The notes under the pieces were generated by a model. The model made no database searches. It was not told the origin of the DNA and was given only the letters and a program-made list of their open reading frames with translations. This document shows, in pieces, positions 25,687 to 34,547 of a stretch of 64,000 nt of DNA. Source of the stretch: PGZG01 sp046292765 (GTDB lineage: Bacteria > Pseudomonadota > Gammaproteobacteria > Pseudomonadales > Alcanivoracaceae); NCBI GenBank assembly GCA_046292765.1, contig JBKBQA010000005.1, positions 62,001-126,000 of the forward strand. Direction: 5' to 3'. Made by a program: the position numbers and the translations under genes. The stretch's first letter is position 1. Each line of letters begins with the position of its first letter.

Positions 25687-26423
25687 CGGATTGCTACCAG
25701 TGAGAGAAAGTTGAAACAGCGGAACCAGACATGGACATGACGAAATCCGGCATCGCCCAGTCGTCGCTCATGGTCCGCCAATGTTTCCGGAATCAGCACA
25801 TTTTCCAGCGCCGTTCGCTTCTGGCTGATTTCCAGGTCCGAGTAGCCGTTATTGCGTTTGAAGGCGTGGTGCAGCGCCTGCTGCAGTGCATCTTCCTGCG
25901 GATCTTCAAAGCGGATTTTCTCGGACAACACCAGGATGTCACCGGGCTGCAGTGTCGTGCCGATACGCTGCACCAGATCGTCACGATCCGCCAGCGGTAG
26001 AAACTGCAGGGTAAAGTTGAGTACCGCCACCGAGGCATTCTCAAGCACCGCATGACGGATATCCTGTTCGATCAGACGCACCGGCACCGCCGGGCGGGCA
26101 TCGTCAATCAACCGACGAGCGCCTTGGATCATGGCGGCGGAATTGTCCAGTGCCATGATGCGACAGTCCCGGTGCGGCACCATCGCCGCCATCGCCAGCG
26201 TCGCTGCACCGAGTGAACAGCCGAGATCATAAAGGTGCGTGCCGGGTCGGGCATAACGCGCCGCCAGCACTCCGATCATTTCGACCATGGTGCCGTAACC
26301 TGGCACCGAACGCCGGATCATGTCGGGAAATACCCGAACCACCTGATCGTCGAAAGAAAACCGCTCGATGATCTGGCGCTGCTCGGCGTAGAGATGATCC
26401 TGCTGTTCCGGCGACTGATTCAT
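25683..26423 (-). CDS. cmoA: Carboxy-SAM synthase
   Basis: 246 aa (E. coli 247). It converts SAM and prephenate to carboxy-SAM, the donor used by CmoB. The SAM motif LYDLGCSLGAATLAMA lies about residue 60, and LNFTLQFLPLADRD is characteristic. The ATG is chosen because homologues start near here. The longer in-frame extension crosses the tRNA-Pro terminator and a direct repeat and is rejected. It is transcribed with cmoB downstream of tRNA-Pro. Confidence 0.95.
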   Translation of the reverse strand: MNQSPEQQDHLYAEQRQIIERFSFDDQVVRVFPDMIRRSVPGYGTMVEMIGVLAARYARPGTHLYDLGCSLGAATLAMAAMVPHRDCRIMALDNSAAMIQGARRLIDDARPAVPVRLIEQDIRHAVLENASVAVLNFTLQFLPLADRDDLVQRIGTTLQPGDILVLSEKIRFEDPQEDALQQALHHAFKRNNGYSDLEISQKRTALENVLIPETLADHERRLGDAGFRHVHVWFRCFNFLSLVAIR

Positions 26424-26439
26424 GGCGGCACTACCTTTT

Positions 26440-26482
26440 GAGCGGCAATCCTGCCGAGCTTTAGAGCGGCAATCCTGGCGAG
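26440..26482. repeat. Imperfect 19-bp direct repeat before cmoA
   Basis: GAGCGGCAATCCTGCCGAG at 26440-26458 and GAGCGGCAATCCTGGCGAG at 26464-26482, with one mismatch and 24 bp spacing. It lies in the cmoA leader between the tRNA-Pro terminator and the start codon. Confidence 0.85.
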
Positions 26483-26511
26483 GCCCGTGGCAGCCCGACA
26501 GTGCCAGATAC

Positions 26512-26540
26512 ACAAAAGGCCGCATCAGCGGCCTTTTGTT
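26512..26540 (-). terminator. Intrinsic terminator after tRNA-Pro
   Basis: A perfect hairpin ACAAAAGGCCGC-ATCA-GCGGCCTTTTGT with A/T-rich flanks on both sides, 10 nt past the tRNA-Pro CCA end. It would act in both directions. Confidence 0.9.
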
Positions 26541-26550
26541 CTGATCATAA

Positions 26551-26628
<78 letters not shown>

Positions 26629-26727
26629 CAGGCGACGACCTTTGGCTCGGTCGTGAAGCGGCGCAATCATAACGGATGCGCCCGGGGGAGGAAACTGCAA
26701 AGCGGTAATAATCCTGCCCGGCTGTCC

Positions 26728-27084
26728 TCAAGTACGCAGCACCAGCAACACGTCTTCCAACTCAACGATCATCTGCCGGATCAACTGGTGGTAGTGGCTG
26801 GACTGCTCTGCACTGGGTGCCCCGGTGAGCTGCTGGCGCGCACCACCGATGGTAAAGCCCTGATCGTAAAGCAGACTGCGGATCTGCCGGATCATCAGTA
26901 CATCCTGACGCTGGTAGTAGCGACGGTTGCCCCGACGTTTCACCGGCTTGAGCTGGGGAAATTCCTGCTCCCAGTAGCGCAGCACGTGCGGCTTCACATC
27001 ACACAGCTCACTGACTTCACCGATGGTGAAATAGCGCTTGCCCGGAATGACCGGTAGCTGGTCGTTATTCCCTGGTTCCAGCAT
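26728..27084 (-). CDS. MerR-family DNA-binding protein
   Basis: 118 aa from ATG (MLEPGNN). A TTG three codons earlier is an alternative. An N-terminal winged helix (about residues 18-60: YFTIGEVSELCDVKPHVLRY) and the wing RRGNRRYYQRQDV are followed by a helix used for dimerisation. No Cys-rich metal site is seen. This small MerR protein is a conserved companion of ihfA in many gammaproteobacteria and its regulon is not known. It starts inside the end of ihfA (20-nt overlap), so it is co-expressed with the pheST-ihfA operon. Confidence 0.88.
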   Translation of the reverse strand: MLEPGNNDQLPVIPGKRYFTIGEVSELCDVKPHVLRYWEQEFPQLKPVKRRGNRRYYQRQDVLMIRQIRSLLYDQGFTIGGARQQLTGAPSAEQSSHYHQLIRQMIVELEDVLLVLRT

Positions 27085-27367
27085 ATGCCTCAACCCGCTG
27101 CTTCAGTTTTTGCCCGGGGCGGAAGGTGACCACCCGGCGCGCTGTAATTGGAATCTCTTCCCCTGTCTTGGGGTTACGACCGGGACGCTGGCTCTTGTCG
27201 CGCAAATCGAAGTTGCCGAAGCCGGACAGCTTGACCGGCATATTGCCTTCCAGAGAGCGGCGGATTTCCTCGAAAAACATTTCCACCATTTCCTTGGCCT
27301 CGCGTTTATTGAGGCCAAGTTCCTCGAACAGGCGCTCCGCCAGATCGGCCTTGGTCAGCGCAGTCAT
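27065..27367 (-). CDS. ihfA: Integration host factor alpha subunit
   Basis: 100 aa (E. coli 99). It shows the HU/IHF fold with VKLSGFGNFDLRDKSQRPGR and GRNPKTGEEIPITA, the beta-arm with the Pro that kinks DNA. It forms a heterodimer with IhfB and bends DNA at specific sites in transcription, replication and recombination. It follows pheT after 14 nt, as is standard in gammaproteobacteria. Confidence 0.97.
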   Translation of the reverse strand: MTALTKADLAERLFEELGLNKREAKEMVEMFFEEIRRSLEGNMPVKLSGFGNFDLRDKSQRPGRNPKTGEEIPITARRVVTFRPGQKLKQRVEAYAGTRE

Positions 27368-27381
27368 CAGCGTTCCTCGAA

Positions 27382-29757
27382 TCAGTCGCGCAAGTGGGCG
27401 TTAAATTCTTGTTTTAGCAAAGATACTACAGCTTCAGTCAGGCTGCTAATGTCCGCTTCGCCAAGGGTGCGCGAACGGTCCTGGAAGGTCAAGCCCAGAG
27501 CCAGACTGACATTGCCTGTACCAATGTTCTGGCCCCGATAGACATCGAACAAGCGCAAATCTCGCAGGGTTTCACCGCAAACCTCGCGTACCGCCGCCAG
27601 TACCAGACCCGCCGGCACGGTCGCCGGGAGAACAAAGGCAAGGTCGCGTCGAACCGCCGGAAACTCGGATATTTCAGCGAATTTCGGCAAAGATGCCGGC
27701 AATATCTGCGAAAGCTCCAACTCGAACAAATAGATATCCTGACTCACATCAAGGCGTACCGCCAGCGCCGGGTGAACTTTGCCCAACCAGCCGGCAGTCA
27801 TTCCGGCGCGCACCAATCGCGCGCACTGACCGGGATGCAGGGCATCCTGTTCACCGGACTCGAAGGTCCAGCCGCCGTCACCGGTCAGACCCAGCAGCGC
27901 CTCCAGATCGCCCTTCAGGTCGAAGAAGTCGACTTTGCGTGGCTTGCCGTCCCAGTGCTGGGGCTGAGCCGGACCATACAGCAGGCCGGCCAGCATCGGC
28001 TCCTGACGCAGGCCCTCCGCGGTCGGAACAAACCGCAGACCACTCTCGAACAGGCGCAACCGCTCCGCCTGCCGGTTGAGGTTATAACGGGCCGTGGTTA
28101 ACAACCCAGACCAGAGCGAGCTGCGCATGACCGACAGCTCGCTGGAGATGGGATTGGCCAGCGCCAGCCCTTCAACCATCGGTGACACCGCCTGCTGAGT
28201 CAGCGGATCGACAAAACTGTAGCTGATCACCTCCTGATACCCCCGATCCTGAAGCGCATCTGCCAGTCGGCGCAGGGTCACCTGCCCTTCAGTGATGCGG
28301 GGTTCGGCGGTGACGCGGGGCAAATGACTCGGCAATCGGCTATAACCGTAGACCCGCGCCAGCTCCTCAATAAGGTCTTCTTCTCGCTCGATGTCGAAGC
28401 GCCAGCTCGGTGCCAGCGCGGTCCAGCGCTCACCCGACTCATCGCCTGCGACCTCCATGCCGAGCCGCCCCAGAATGTCTTCGATCTGCTCGCCTGCAAG
28501 CCTCAGGCCGAGCAGGCTGGCGAGCTTGCCGGCGCGCAGGATCACTTCATTTTGCCGCGGCAGGTCAGATTCGCTCTCCACCGCCAGCACCGGTCCGGCA
28601 TCACCGCCAGCAATAGCGACAATCAGCGCACTGGCACGCTCCAGTGCCTGCTCCTGCAGGCGTGGGTCAACGCCGCGCTCGAAACGGTGGGAGGAGTCGG
28701 TGTGCAGACCATGAGCACGAGCCTTGCCGGCCAACGCCAGCGGAGCAAAGAACGCACACTCAAGAAAGATGTCCGTGGTGCTGGCACTGACGGCACTGGC
28801 CTCACCGCCCATTACCCCGGCCAACGCCAGCGGTCCCGATGCGTCGGCGATCAGCAGATCCCCTTCTTTCAATTTCAGCGTCTGGCCATCCAGCAATACC
28901 AGCGATTCCTCGGCCCGGGCCGGTCGCACTTCAATGCCGCCATTGAGCCTGGCAAGGTCAAATGCATGCAGCGGCTGGCCCAGTTCAAGCAGAACATAAT
29001 TGGTGACGTCAACCACTGCATCAATCGAGCGCAAGCCCGCGCGGCGCAGCTTCTCTCTTAGCCACAGCGGCGACTGAGCCCCGGCATTGACACCCTTGAT
29101 GACCCGACCCAGATAGCGCGGGCAGGCAGATGACGCCGACACCGTCACCGGGAAGGTGGCCCCGGAGGTTACCGCCACCGGCGCAATCTCCGGCGCGCAG
29201 AAGCTGGCTCCGGTCACCACCGCTACCTCACGGGCGATGCCGCGAATACTGAGACAGTCCGCCCGGTTCGGGGTCAGACCAATCTCGATGCAGTGATCAT
29301 CCAGCTTTAGCCAACGACGAAAATCTTCCCCCACCGGCGCGTCTGCAGGCAGCTCCAGCAGGCCGTCCAGCACGTCTTCCAGTCCGAGCTCCGAGGCCCC
29401 GCAGAGCATGCCCTGGGACTCTTCGCCGCGCAGCTTCGCCTTTTTTATTTTCAGGTCGCCGGGCAACTCGGCGCCAATTTTCGCAAATGGCACCCGCAGG
29501 CCCGGACGCACATTGGCCGCGCCGCAGACCACGGGATAAACACCATCCCCTGCGTTGACTTCACACAGGGTCAGTTTGTCGGCTTCCGGATGAGGCCGTG
29601 TGGCCATCACCTCGGCAATCACCACGCCGCTGAACGGCGGCGCCGCCGGCTCCACCGCATCCACTTCCAGTCCAGCCATGGTCAGCTGGTGGGCAAGCTG
29701 TTCGGTATTGATATCCGGGTTGACCCACTCGCGGAGCCAGGCTTCATTGAAACGCAT
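27382..29757 (-). CDS. pheT: Phenylalanyl-tRNA synthetase beta subunit
   Basis: 791 aa (E. coli 795). Order: N-terminal OB-type tRNA-binding domain (VVIAEVMATRPHPEADKL), B3/B4 editing region, B5, catalytic-like core and the C-terminal anticodon-binding ferredoxin fold (FPAVRRDLAFVLP). It forms the alpha2-beta2 enzyme with PheS. Its ATG has CAGGAG upstream and lies 26 nt after pheS. Confidence 0.97.
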   Translation of the reverse strand: MRFNEAWLREWVNPDINTEQLAHQLTMAGLEVDAVEPAAPPFSGVVIAEVMATRPHPEADKLTLCEVNAGDGVYPVVCGAANVRPGLRVPFAKIGAELPGDLKIKKAKLRGEESQGMLCGASELGLEDVLDGLLELPADAPVGEDFRRWLKLDDHCIEIGLTPNRADCLSIRGIAREVAVVTGASFCAPEIAPVAVTSGATFPVTVSASSACPRYLGRVIKGVNAGAQSPLWLREKLRRAGLRSIDAVVDVTNYVLLELGQPLHAFDLARLNGGIEVRPARAEESLVLLDGQTLKLKEGDLLIADASGPLALAGVMGGEASAVSASTTDIFLECAFFAPLALAGKARAHGLHTDSSHRFERGVDPRLQEQALERASALIVAIAGGDAGPVLAVESESDLPRQNEVILRAGKLASLLGLRLAGEQIEDILGRLGMEVAGDESGERWTALAPSWRFDIEREEDLIEELARVYGYSRLPSHLPRVTAEPRITEGQVTLRRLADALQDRGYQEVISYSFVDPLTQQAVSPMVEGLALANPISSELSVMRSSLWSGLLTTARYNLNRQAERLRLFESGLRFVPTAEGLRQEPMLAGLLYGPAQPQHWDGKPRKVDFFDLKGDLEALLGLTGDGGWTFESGEQDALHPGQCARLVRAGMTAGWLGKVHPALAVRLDVSQDIYLFELELSQILPASLPKFAEISEFPAVRRDLAFVLPATVPAGLVLAAVREVCGETLRDLRLFDVYRGQNIGTGNVSLALGLTFQDRSRTLGEADISSLTEAVVSLLKQEFNAHLRD

Positions 29758-29783
29758 CGTCTTTCTCCTGAACTCGGGGCGGA

Positions 29784-30803
29784 TTAACGGAACTGCTTCA
29801 GGAAACGCACATCGTTCTCGAAGAACTTGCGCAGGTCGTTGACGCCGTAGCGCAGCATGGTCAGGCGCTCGACACCCATACCGAAGGCAAAGCCGGAGTA
29901 TTTTTCCGGATCAACACCGCCATGCTGCAACACCTTCGGATGCACCATCCCGCAGCCCATGACCTCCAGCCAGCCGGTCTGCTTGCAGACACGACAACCC
30001 TTGCCACTGCACAGCACGCAGCCGATATCGACTTCGGCGGACGGCTCGGTAAAAGGAAAATAGGACGGCCGGAAACGTACTGCCAGATCATCCACTTCAA
30101 AGAAAGCACGCAAAAATGCCGCCACAGTGCCGCGCAGGTCGGCGAAGCTGACGTGCTCATCCACCAGCAAACCTTCTACTTGATGAAACATCGGCGTATG
30201 GGTCAGATCCGAATCACAACGATAAACGCGCCCCGGGGCAATAATCCGGAACGGTGGTTTGCCCTGCTCCATCACCCGGATTTGCACCGGCGAAGTATGG
30301 GTACGCAATAATCGGCCGTCACCGAAATAGAAGGTGTCGTGCATGGCACGGGCCGGATGATGGCCGGGAATGTTCAGGGCTTCGAAGTTGTGGAAATCGT
30401 CTTCCACCTCCGGGCCTTCGGAAATTTCATAACCGAGCTGAACAAAAAAGTCCTCGATGCGCCGACGGGTACGGGCCACAGGATGCAGGCCACCGCCCTG
30501 CTCTCCCCGCCCTGGCAGGGTCACATCCACTTTTTCACTGGCCAGCTGCTCGGCCAGCTTCGCAGCCTCAAGCCCCTCACGGCGCTGCGACAACGCCGCC
30601 TCGACCTGATCTCGCGCCTCGTTAACCCGGGCACCGAACACTGGGCGCTCCTCGGCGGACAACTGCCCCAGCCCCTTCATCAGCTGACTGATCTCGCCCT
30701 TCTTGCCGAGGTACTGCACCCGCACCTCATCCAGCGCACGCAGGTCCGCAGCACTTTCAACAGCGGCGAGGGCCGCCTGGGTCAACGATTGAAGATTGTC
30801 CAT
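29784..30803 (-). CDS. pheS: Phenylalanyl-tRNA synthetase alpha subunit
   Basis: 339 aa (E. coli 327) from an ATG with GGAG six bases upstream. A TTG two codons earlier is possible. N-terminal coiled coil, then the class II core with motif 2 (FRIIAPGRVYRCDS) and motif 3 (GFAFGMGVERLTML). A zinc-like Cys cluster (CVLCSGKGCRVCKQTGW) is visible, as in several proteobacterial PheS. A hairpin terminator separates it from rplT, but no Phe-rich leader peptide like E. coli pheM is seen, so attenuation of the E. coli type is not supported. Confidence 0.96.
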   Translation of the reverse strand: MDNLQSLTQAALAAVESAADLRALDEVRVQYLGKKGEISQLMKGLGQLSAEERPVFGARVNEARDQVEAALSQRREGLEAAKLAEQLASEKVDVTLPGRGEQGGGLHPVARTRRRIEDFFVQLGYEISEGPEVEDDFHNFEALNIPGHHPARAMHDTFYFGDGRLLRTHTSPVQIRVMEQGKPPFRIIAPGRVYRCDSDLTHTPMFHQVEGLLVDEHVSFADLRGTVAAFLRAFFEVDDLAVRFRPSYFPFTEPSAEVDIGCVLCSGKGCRVCKQTGWLEVMGCGMVHPKVLQHGGVDPEKYSGFAFGMGVERLTMLRYGVNDLRKFFENDVRFLKQFR

Positions 30804-30833
30804 CTGCAACTCCGGCTCCGATCAGGGGTGCCA

Positions 30834-30870
30834 AACAAAAACGGGGGAAGAGCGCGAGCTCTTCCCCCGT
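30834..30870 (-). terminator. Intrinsic terminator between rplT and pheS
   Basis: Minus strand: ACGGGGGAAGAGC-TCGC-GCTCTTCCCCCGT followed by TTTTTG. It should partly separate ribosomal protein and synthetase expression. Confidence 0.88.
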
Positions 30871-30905
30871 GGACTGCTGTTGCTGTGTGACGCGTCAGCG
30901 ACAGA

Positions 30906-31262
30906 TCAGGCGAGGCTCGCTTTGGCTTTATCGGCCAAAGCAGCAAAAGCCACCCGATCGCGCACGGCCAGATCAGCCAGTACCTTACGGTCGATGTCGA
31001 TGTTGGCCTTCTTCAGACCGCCGATGAAGCGGCTGTAGGACAGACCCGACATACGGGCACCGGCGTTGATACGCACGATCCACAGACGACGGAACTGACG
31101 CTTTCTCTGGCGGCGGTCGCGGTAGGCATACTGGCCTGCCTTGATTACTGCCTGAATGGCAACACGATACACACGGCTGCGGGCACCGTAGTAACCCTTG
31201 GCCAGTTTCAGAATTTTCTTGTGCCGGCGACGGGCCTGCACACCACGTTTTACTCGAGCCAT
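30906..31262 (-). CDS. rplT: 50S ribosomal protein L20
   Basis: 118 aa, the standard length. A very basic N-terminal tail (MARVKRGVQARRRHKK) and the conserved ARSRVYRVAIQAVIKAG and LNINAG-like WIVRINAGARMSGLSY segments are present. It binds 23S rRNA early in 50S assembly and represses its own operon in E. coli. It follows rpmI after 47 nt. Confidence 0.98.
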   Translation of the reverse strand: MARVKRGVQARRRHKKILKLAKGYYGARSRVYRVAIQAVIKAGQYAYRDRRQRKRQFRRLWIVRINAGARMSGLSYSRFIGGLKKANIDIDRKVLADLAVRDRVAFAALADKAKASLA

Positions 31263-31309
31263 CTCAGATCTCCAAAAACCATATATTCAACGTTGTGCTG
31301 CGGGCCAGA

Positions 31310-31504
31310 TCAGGCGAACGGCAGCATGCGCTTCACCAGCGCGATATCAGAGGCGTGAACCCCCGTCATCGGCCGGAGCTGACGAATCCGCTTTTGCGAC
31401 TTCTTCGTCAGAATATGGCGTTTGAATGCCTGCTTGCGCTTGAAACCCGAGGCGGTTTTTCTAAAACGCTTGGCGGCCCCGCGATTTGACTTCATTTTAG
31501 GCAT
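31310..31504 (-). CDS. rpmI: 50S ribosomal protein L35
   Basis: 64 aa with MPKMKSNRGAAKRFRKT at the start and a basic HILTKKSQKRIRQLR tail, both characteristic. It lies between infC and rplT in the canonical order. Confidence 0.98.
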   Translation of the reverse strand: MPKMKSNRGAAKRFRKTASGFKRKQAFKRHILTKKSQKRIRQLRPMTGVHASDIALVKRMLPFA

Positions 31505-31552
31505 GACAGTATCTCTTCTCTTGCCGTTTCAACTCGAGCAACCGGAAATCGG

Positions 31553-32095
31553 TTACTTCTTCTTACTCCCGGGAGCCAGCACCATGATCATCTGCCGGCC
31601 TTCCATGTTCGGACGCTGTTCAACCACGCCGTGTTCAGCGAGATCCTGCTCAATCCGTTCAAGCAGTTGCAGCCCCAGCTCCTGGTGAGCCATTTCCCGA
31701 CCACGGAAACGTACCGTTACCTTGGCCTTGTCCCCTTCCTCGAGGAAGCGAATCAGGCTCTTCAACTTCACCTGATAATCGCCGATATCGGTTCCGGGGC
31801 GGAATTTGATTTCCTTTACCTGAATTTGTCGCGCCTTCTTGCGCGACTCTTTCTGCTTCTGTTTCAGCTCGAACAGGTGCTTGCCAAAATCCATGATCTT
31901 GCAGACCGGCGGCTCGGCATCCGGGGATATCTCCACCAGATCCATCTCTTTCGCCACGGCGGCTGCAATTGCGTCGACCAGCGAAGTGATACCGAGCTGG
32001 TCGCCATTATCGTCAATCAACCGCACTTCACGGGCAGTGATCTGATCATTGATACGGGCACGCTTGTCGCCGCCCTTGGTTGCACGCTGCTTGAT
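31553..32095 (-). CDS. infC: Translation initiation factor IF-3, AUC start
   Basis: About 180 aa (E. coli 180). Internal GTG/ATG starts would remove the conserved N-terminus (RINDQITAREVRLI). The frame stays open upstream to an ATC codon at 32093-32095 with GGAGG seven bases before it and no ATG/GTG/TTG there. Rare AUU/AUC starts are the known basis of IF-3 autoregulation, because IF-3 discriminates against them. The C-domain has VKEIKFRPGTDIGDYQVKL and RFRGREMAHQELG. thrS, which usually precedes infC, is absent. A tRNA-Val gene is upstream. Confidence 0.93.
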   Translation of the reverse strand: MKQRATKGGDKRARINDQITAREVRLIDDNGDQLGITSLVDAIAAAVAKEMDLVEISPDAEPPVCKIMDFGKHLFELKQKQKESRKKARQIQVKEIKFRPGTDIGDYQVKLKSLIRFLEEGDKAKVTVRFRGREMAHQELGLQLLERIEQDLAEHGVVEQRPNMEGRQMIMVLAPGSKKK

Positions 32096-32238
32096 GTTCG
32101 AACCTCCAGCTCGTTACTGTTCAGCCCCGACGGTGGCCATTAGCATACCGCCCGAGCATCCTTAATCATTCAACACAAAACCCCACAGACCGCCAACTCA
32201 CTGATTTATCAGGGGCTTGGCCACTGCGGGAAAAAATC

Positions 32239-32315
32239 TGGTAGGCACGATTGGACTCGAACCAACGACCCCCACCATGTCAAGGTGGTGCTCTAACCAA
32301 CTGAGCTACGTGCCT
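32239..32315 (-). tRNA. tRNA-Val (GAC)
   Basis: Acceptor AGGCACG/CGTGCCT, discriminator A, encoded CCA. The anticodon arm CCACCTTGACATGGTGG gives GAC. The 5' base is A rather than the usual G. It lies just upstream of infC on the same strand. Confidence 0.96.
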
Positions 32316-32327
32316 GAAGTGGGGCGC

Positions 32328-32356
32328 ATTCTAGAGACCTGCCGGCGGCAACTCAA
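32328..32356 (-). promoter_or_regulatory. Sigma-70 promoter of tRNA-Val (GAC)
   Basis: Minus strand: TTGAGT, a 17-nt spacer and TAGAAT followed by GC-rich GCGCCCC, ending 12 nt before the tRNA. Read-through into infC is possible since no terminator lies between. Confidence 0.7.
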
Positions 32357-32396
32357 GTGTTTGTTGCCACTGGATTTAGGCCTGACGCCCTGCCGG

Positions 32397-34427
32397 TCAG
32401 GACAGGGCGACAAACTGCTCGCGCAACACCCCGATCCGGTCACGCAGTCGCGCGGCCTGCTCGAACTCCAGGTTGCGGGCATGCTCCATCATCTGTCCCT
32501 CAAGACGACTGATCTCCCGGGCAATCTCCACTGGCCCCGACGGAATGACGGCAAACTCAGCGGCCGCTTCTGCCACCTTGCGGCCACGCTTACGCTCCGC
32601 GCCCCCGGCATTGCCGGCAGAGAAGCTCTCTTCAAGGATGTCGCGGACCTTCTTGTTAAGCGCCTGCGGGACAATGCCATGGGCCTCATTAAAGACCTGC
32701 TGCCTCTGCCGGCGTCGCTCGGTTTCACCAATGGCCCGCTCCATGGAGCCGGTCATGCGGTCGGCATAGAGAATCGCCCGGCCCTCGAGATGCCGCGCCG
32801 TCCGGCCAATGGTCTGGATCAGCGAGCGTTCGGAGCGCAGAAAGCCCTCCTTGTCGGCGTCGAAAATGGCTACCAGCGCCACTTCCGGCATATCCAGCCC
32901 CTCACGCAGCAGGTTGATACCCACCAGCACATCAAACTTGCCCAGCCGCAGATCGCGGATGATCTCGACCCGCTCAACAGTATCGATATCGGAGTGCAGA
33001 TAGCGCACCCGGACCTGATGGTCGCGCAGAAACTCGGTCAGATCCTCCGCCATACGCTTGGTCAGTACGGTAATCAGGACGCGCTGGTCGCGGCCAACAC
33101 AGAGCCGGATTTCGCCGAGCACATCGTCGACCTGGCCAGTGGCCGGACGCACTTCAATCACCGGATCCAGCAAGCCGGTCGGCCGCACCAACTGCTCCAC
33201 CACCTGCCCGGCATGGGCTGCCTCATAGGGCCCCGGCGTCGCCGAGACAAAAATTCCCTGCGGCGCAATCCGCTCCCATTCCTCGAACTTCAGCGGCCGG
33301 TTATCCAGTGCCGACGGCAGGCGGAAGCCGTATTCCACCAGCGTTTCCTTGCGTGACCGGTCGCCTTTGTACATGGCTCCGATCTGCGGCACGGTGACGT
33401 GGGACTCGTCGATGACCAGCAGGGCGTCTTCCGGCAGATAATCAAACAGGGTCGGTGGCGGCTCGCCCGGTGCCCGGCCGGAAAACAGCCGTGAGTAGTT
33501 CTCGATGCCGTTGCAATAACCGAGCTCGTGCAACATCTCCAGATCAAAACGGGTCCGCTGCTCCAGTCGCTGCGCCTCAACCAGCTTGTCTCGCTCGCGC
33601 AGGTCCTTAAGCCGTGGCTCCAGCTCGACCTTGATCTTTTCAATGGCGCTGAGCACGGTCTCACGCGGTGTCACATAGTGGCTTTTCGGGTAGATGCTTA
33701 CCCGGCCGATCTTGCGCAGCAACTCCCCGGTGAGCGGATCAAACAGGGAAATATTGTCGACTTCCTCATCAAACAGCTCGATCCGCACTGCTTCCTTGTC
33801 GGAATCCGCCGGAAAGATGTCGATCACATCGCCGCGCACCCGGTAGGTGCCGCGGTGAAAATCCATCTCGTTACGGGTGTACTGCAGCTCCGCCAGCCTC
33901 CGCAGCACCGCACGCTGGTCGATATGATCGCCGCGCACCACATGCAGCAGCATCGACAGGTAGCTGGCCGGATCGCCCAGACCATAGATGGCAGACACCG
34001 AGGCGACGATCACCACGTCGCGGCGTTCCATCAACGCCTTGGTGGCCGACAGCCGCATCTGTTCTATCTGTTCATTGATGGAGGAGTCCTTCTCGATAAA
34101 GGTATCGGAGGACGGCACATAGGCCTCGGGCTGGTAGTAGTCGTAGTAGGAAACAAAGTACTCCACCGCGTTGTTCGGGAAAAACTCACGGAATTCGCTG
34201 TAAAGCTGCGCCGCCAGAGTCTTGTTCGGCGCCAGCACGATGGTCGGCCGCTGCAGTGTCTGAATGACGTTGGCGATGGTAAAAGTCTTGCCCGAGCCGG
34301 TCACCCCGAGCAGGGTCTGGTGCGCCAGCCCCGATTCCAGCCCCTCGACCAGCGCGGCGATGGCCGTCGGCTGGTCGCCCGCCGGCGAATAATCAGAGTG
34401 CAATTGAAAGGATTCTGAGGATGCCAT
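32397..34427 (-). CDS. uvrB: Excinuclease ABC subunit B
   Basis: 676 aa (E. coli 673). It has the Walker A motif GVTGSGKT (about residue 40), the beta-hairpin region YYDYYQPEAYVP, DESHVTVPQ as Walker B, and QTIGRTARH as helicase motif VI. A C-terminal UVR domain (MMEHARNLEFEQAARLRD) contacts UvrC. It verifies damage and loads UvrC in nucleotide excision repair. No LexA-box-like CTG-N10-CAG was found in the 120 bp upstream, so SOS control is not evident. Confidence 0.97.
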   Translation of the reverse strand: MASSESFQLHSDYSPAGDQPTAIAALVEGLESGLAHQTLLGVTGSGKTFTIANVIQTLQRPTIVLAPNKTLAAQLYSEFREFFPNNAVEYFVSYYDYYQPEAYVPSSDTFIEKDSSINEQIEQMRLSATKALMERRDVVIVASVSAIYGLGDPASYLSMLLHVVRGDHIDQRAVLRRLAELQYTRNEMDFHRGTYRVRGDVIDIFPADSDKEAVRIELFDEEVDNISLFDPLTGELLRKIGRVSIYPKSHYVTPRETVLSAIEKIKVELEPRLKDLRERDKLVEAQRLEQRTRFDLEMLHELGYCNGIENYSRLFSGRAPGEPPPTLFDYLPEDALLVIDESHVTVPQIGAMYKGDRSRKETLVEYGFRLPSALDNRPLKFEEWERIAPQGIFVSATPGPYEAAHAGQVVEQLVRPTGLLDPVIEVRPATGQVDDVLGEIRLCVGRDQRVLITVLTKRMAEDLTEFLRDHQVRVRYLHSDIDTVERVEIIRDLRLGKFDVLVGINLLREGLDMPEVALVAIFDADKEGFLRSERSLIQTIGRTARHLEGRAILYADRMTGSMERAIGETERRRQRQQVFNEAHGIVPQALNKKVRDILEESFSAGNAGGAERKRGRKVAEAAAEFAVIPSGPVEIAREISRLEGQMMEHARNLEFEQAARLRDRIGVLREQFVALS

Positions 34428-34547
34428 TTAAGCCTGTCCCGGGATTCGCTAGAATACGCGGCCCGCAGGGGGCCGCCAGACGATCGGCACCCTCCACAGG
34501 CGCCACAAGCGCACCACCACCCGCCACTCACCAAAGACGAGGAGTGC

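Noticed and set aside
30804..30905. pheM-type attenuator leader before pheS
   Set aside because: A terminator is present but no short Phe-rich reading frame precedes it.
34428..34547. LexA (SOS) box for uvrB
   Set aside because: No CTG-N10-CAG palindrome in the interval.
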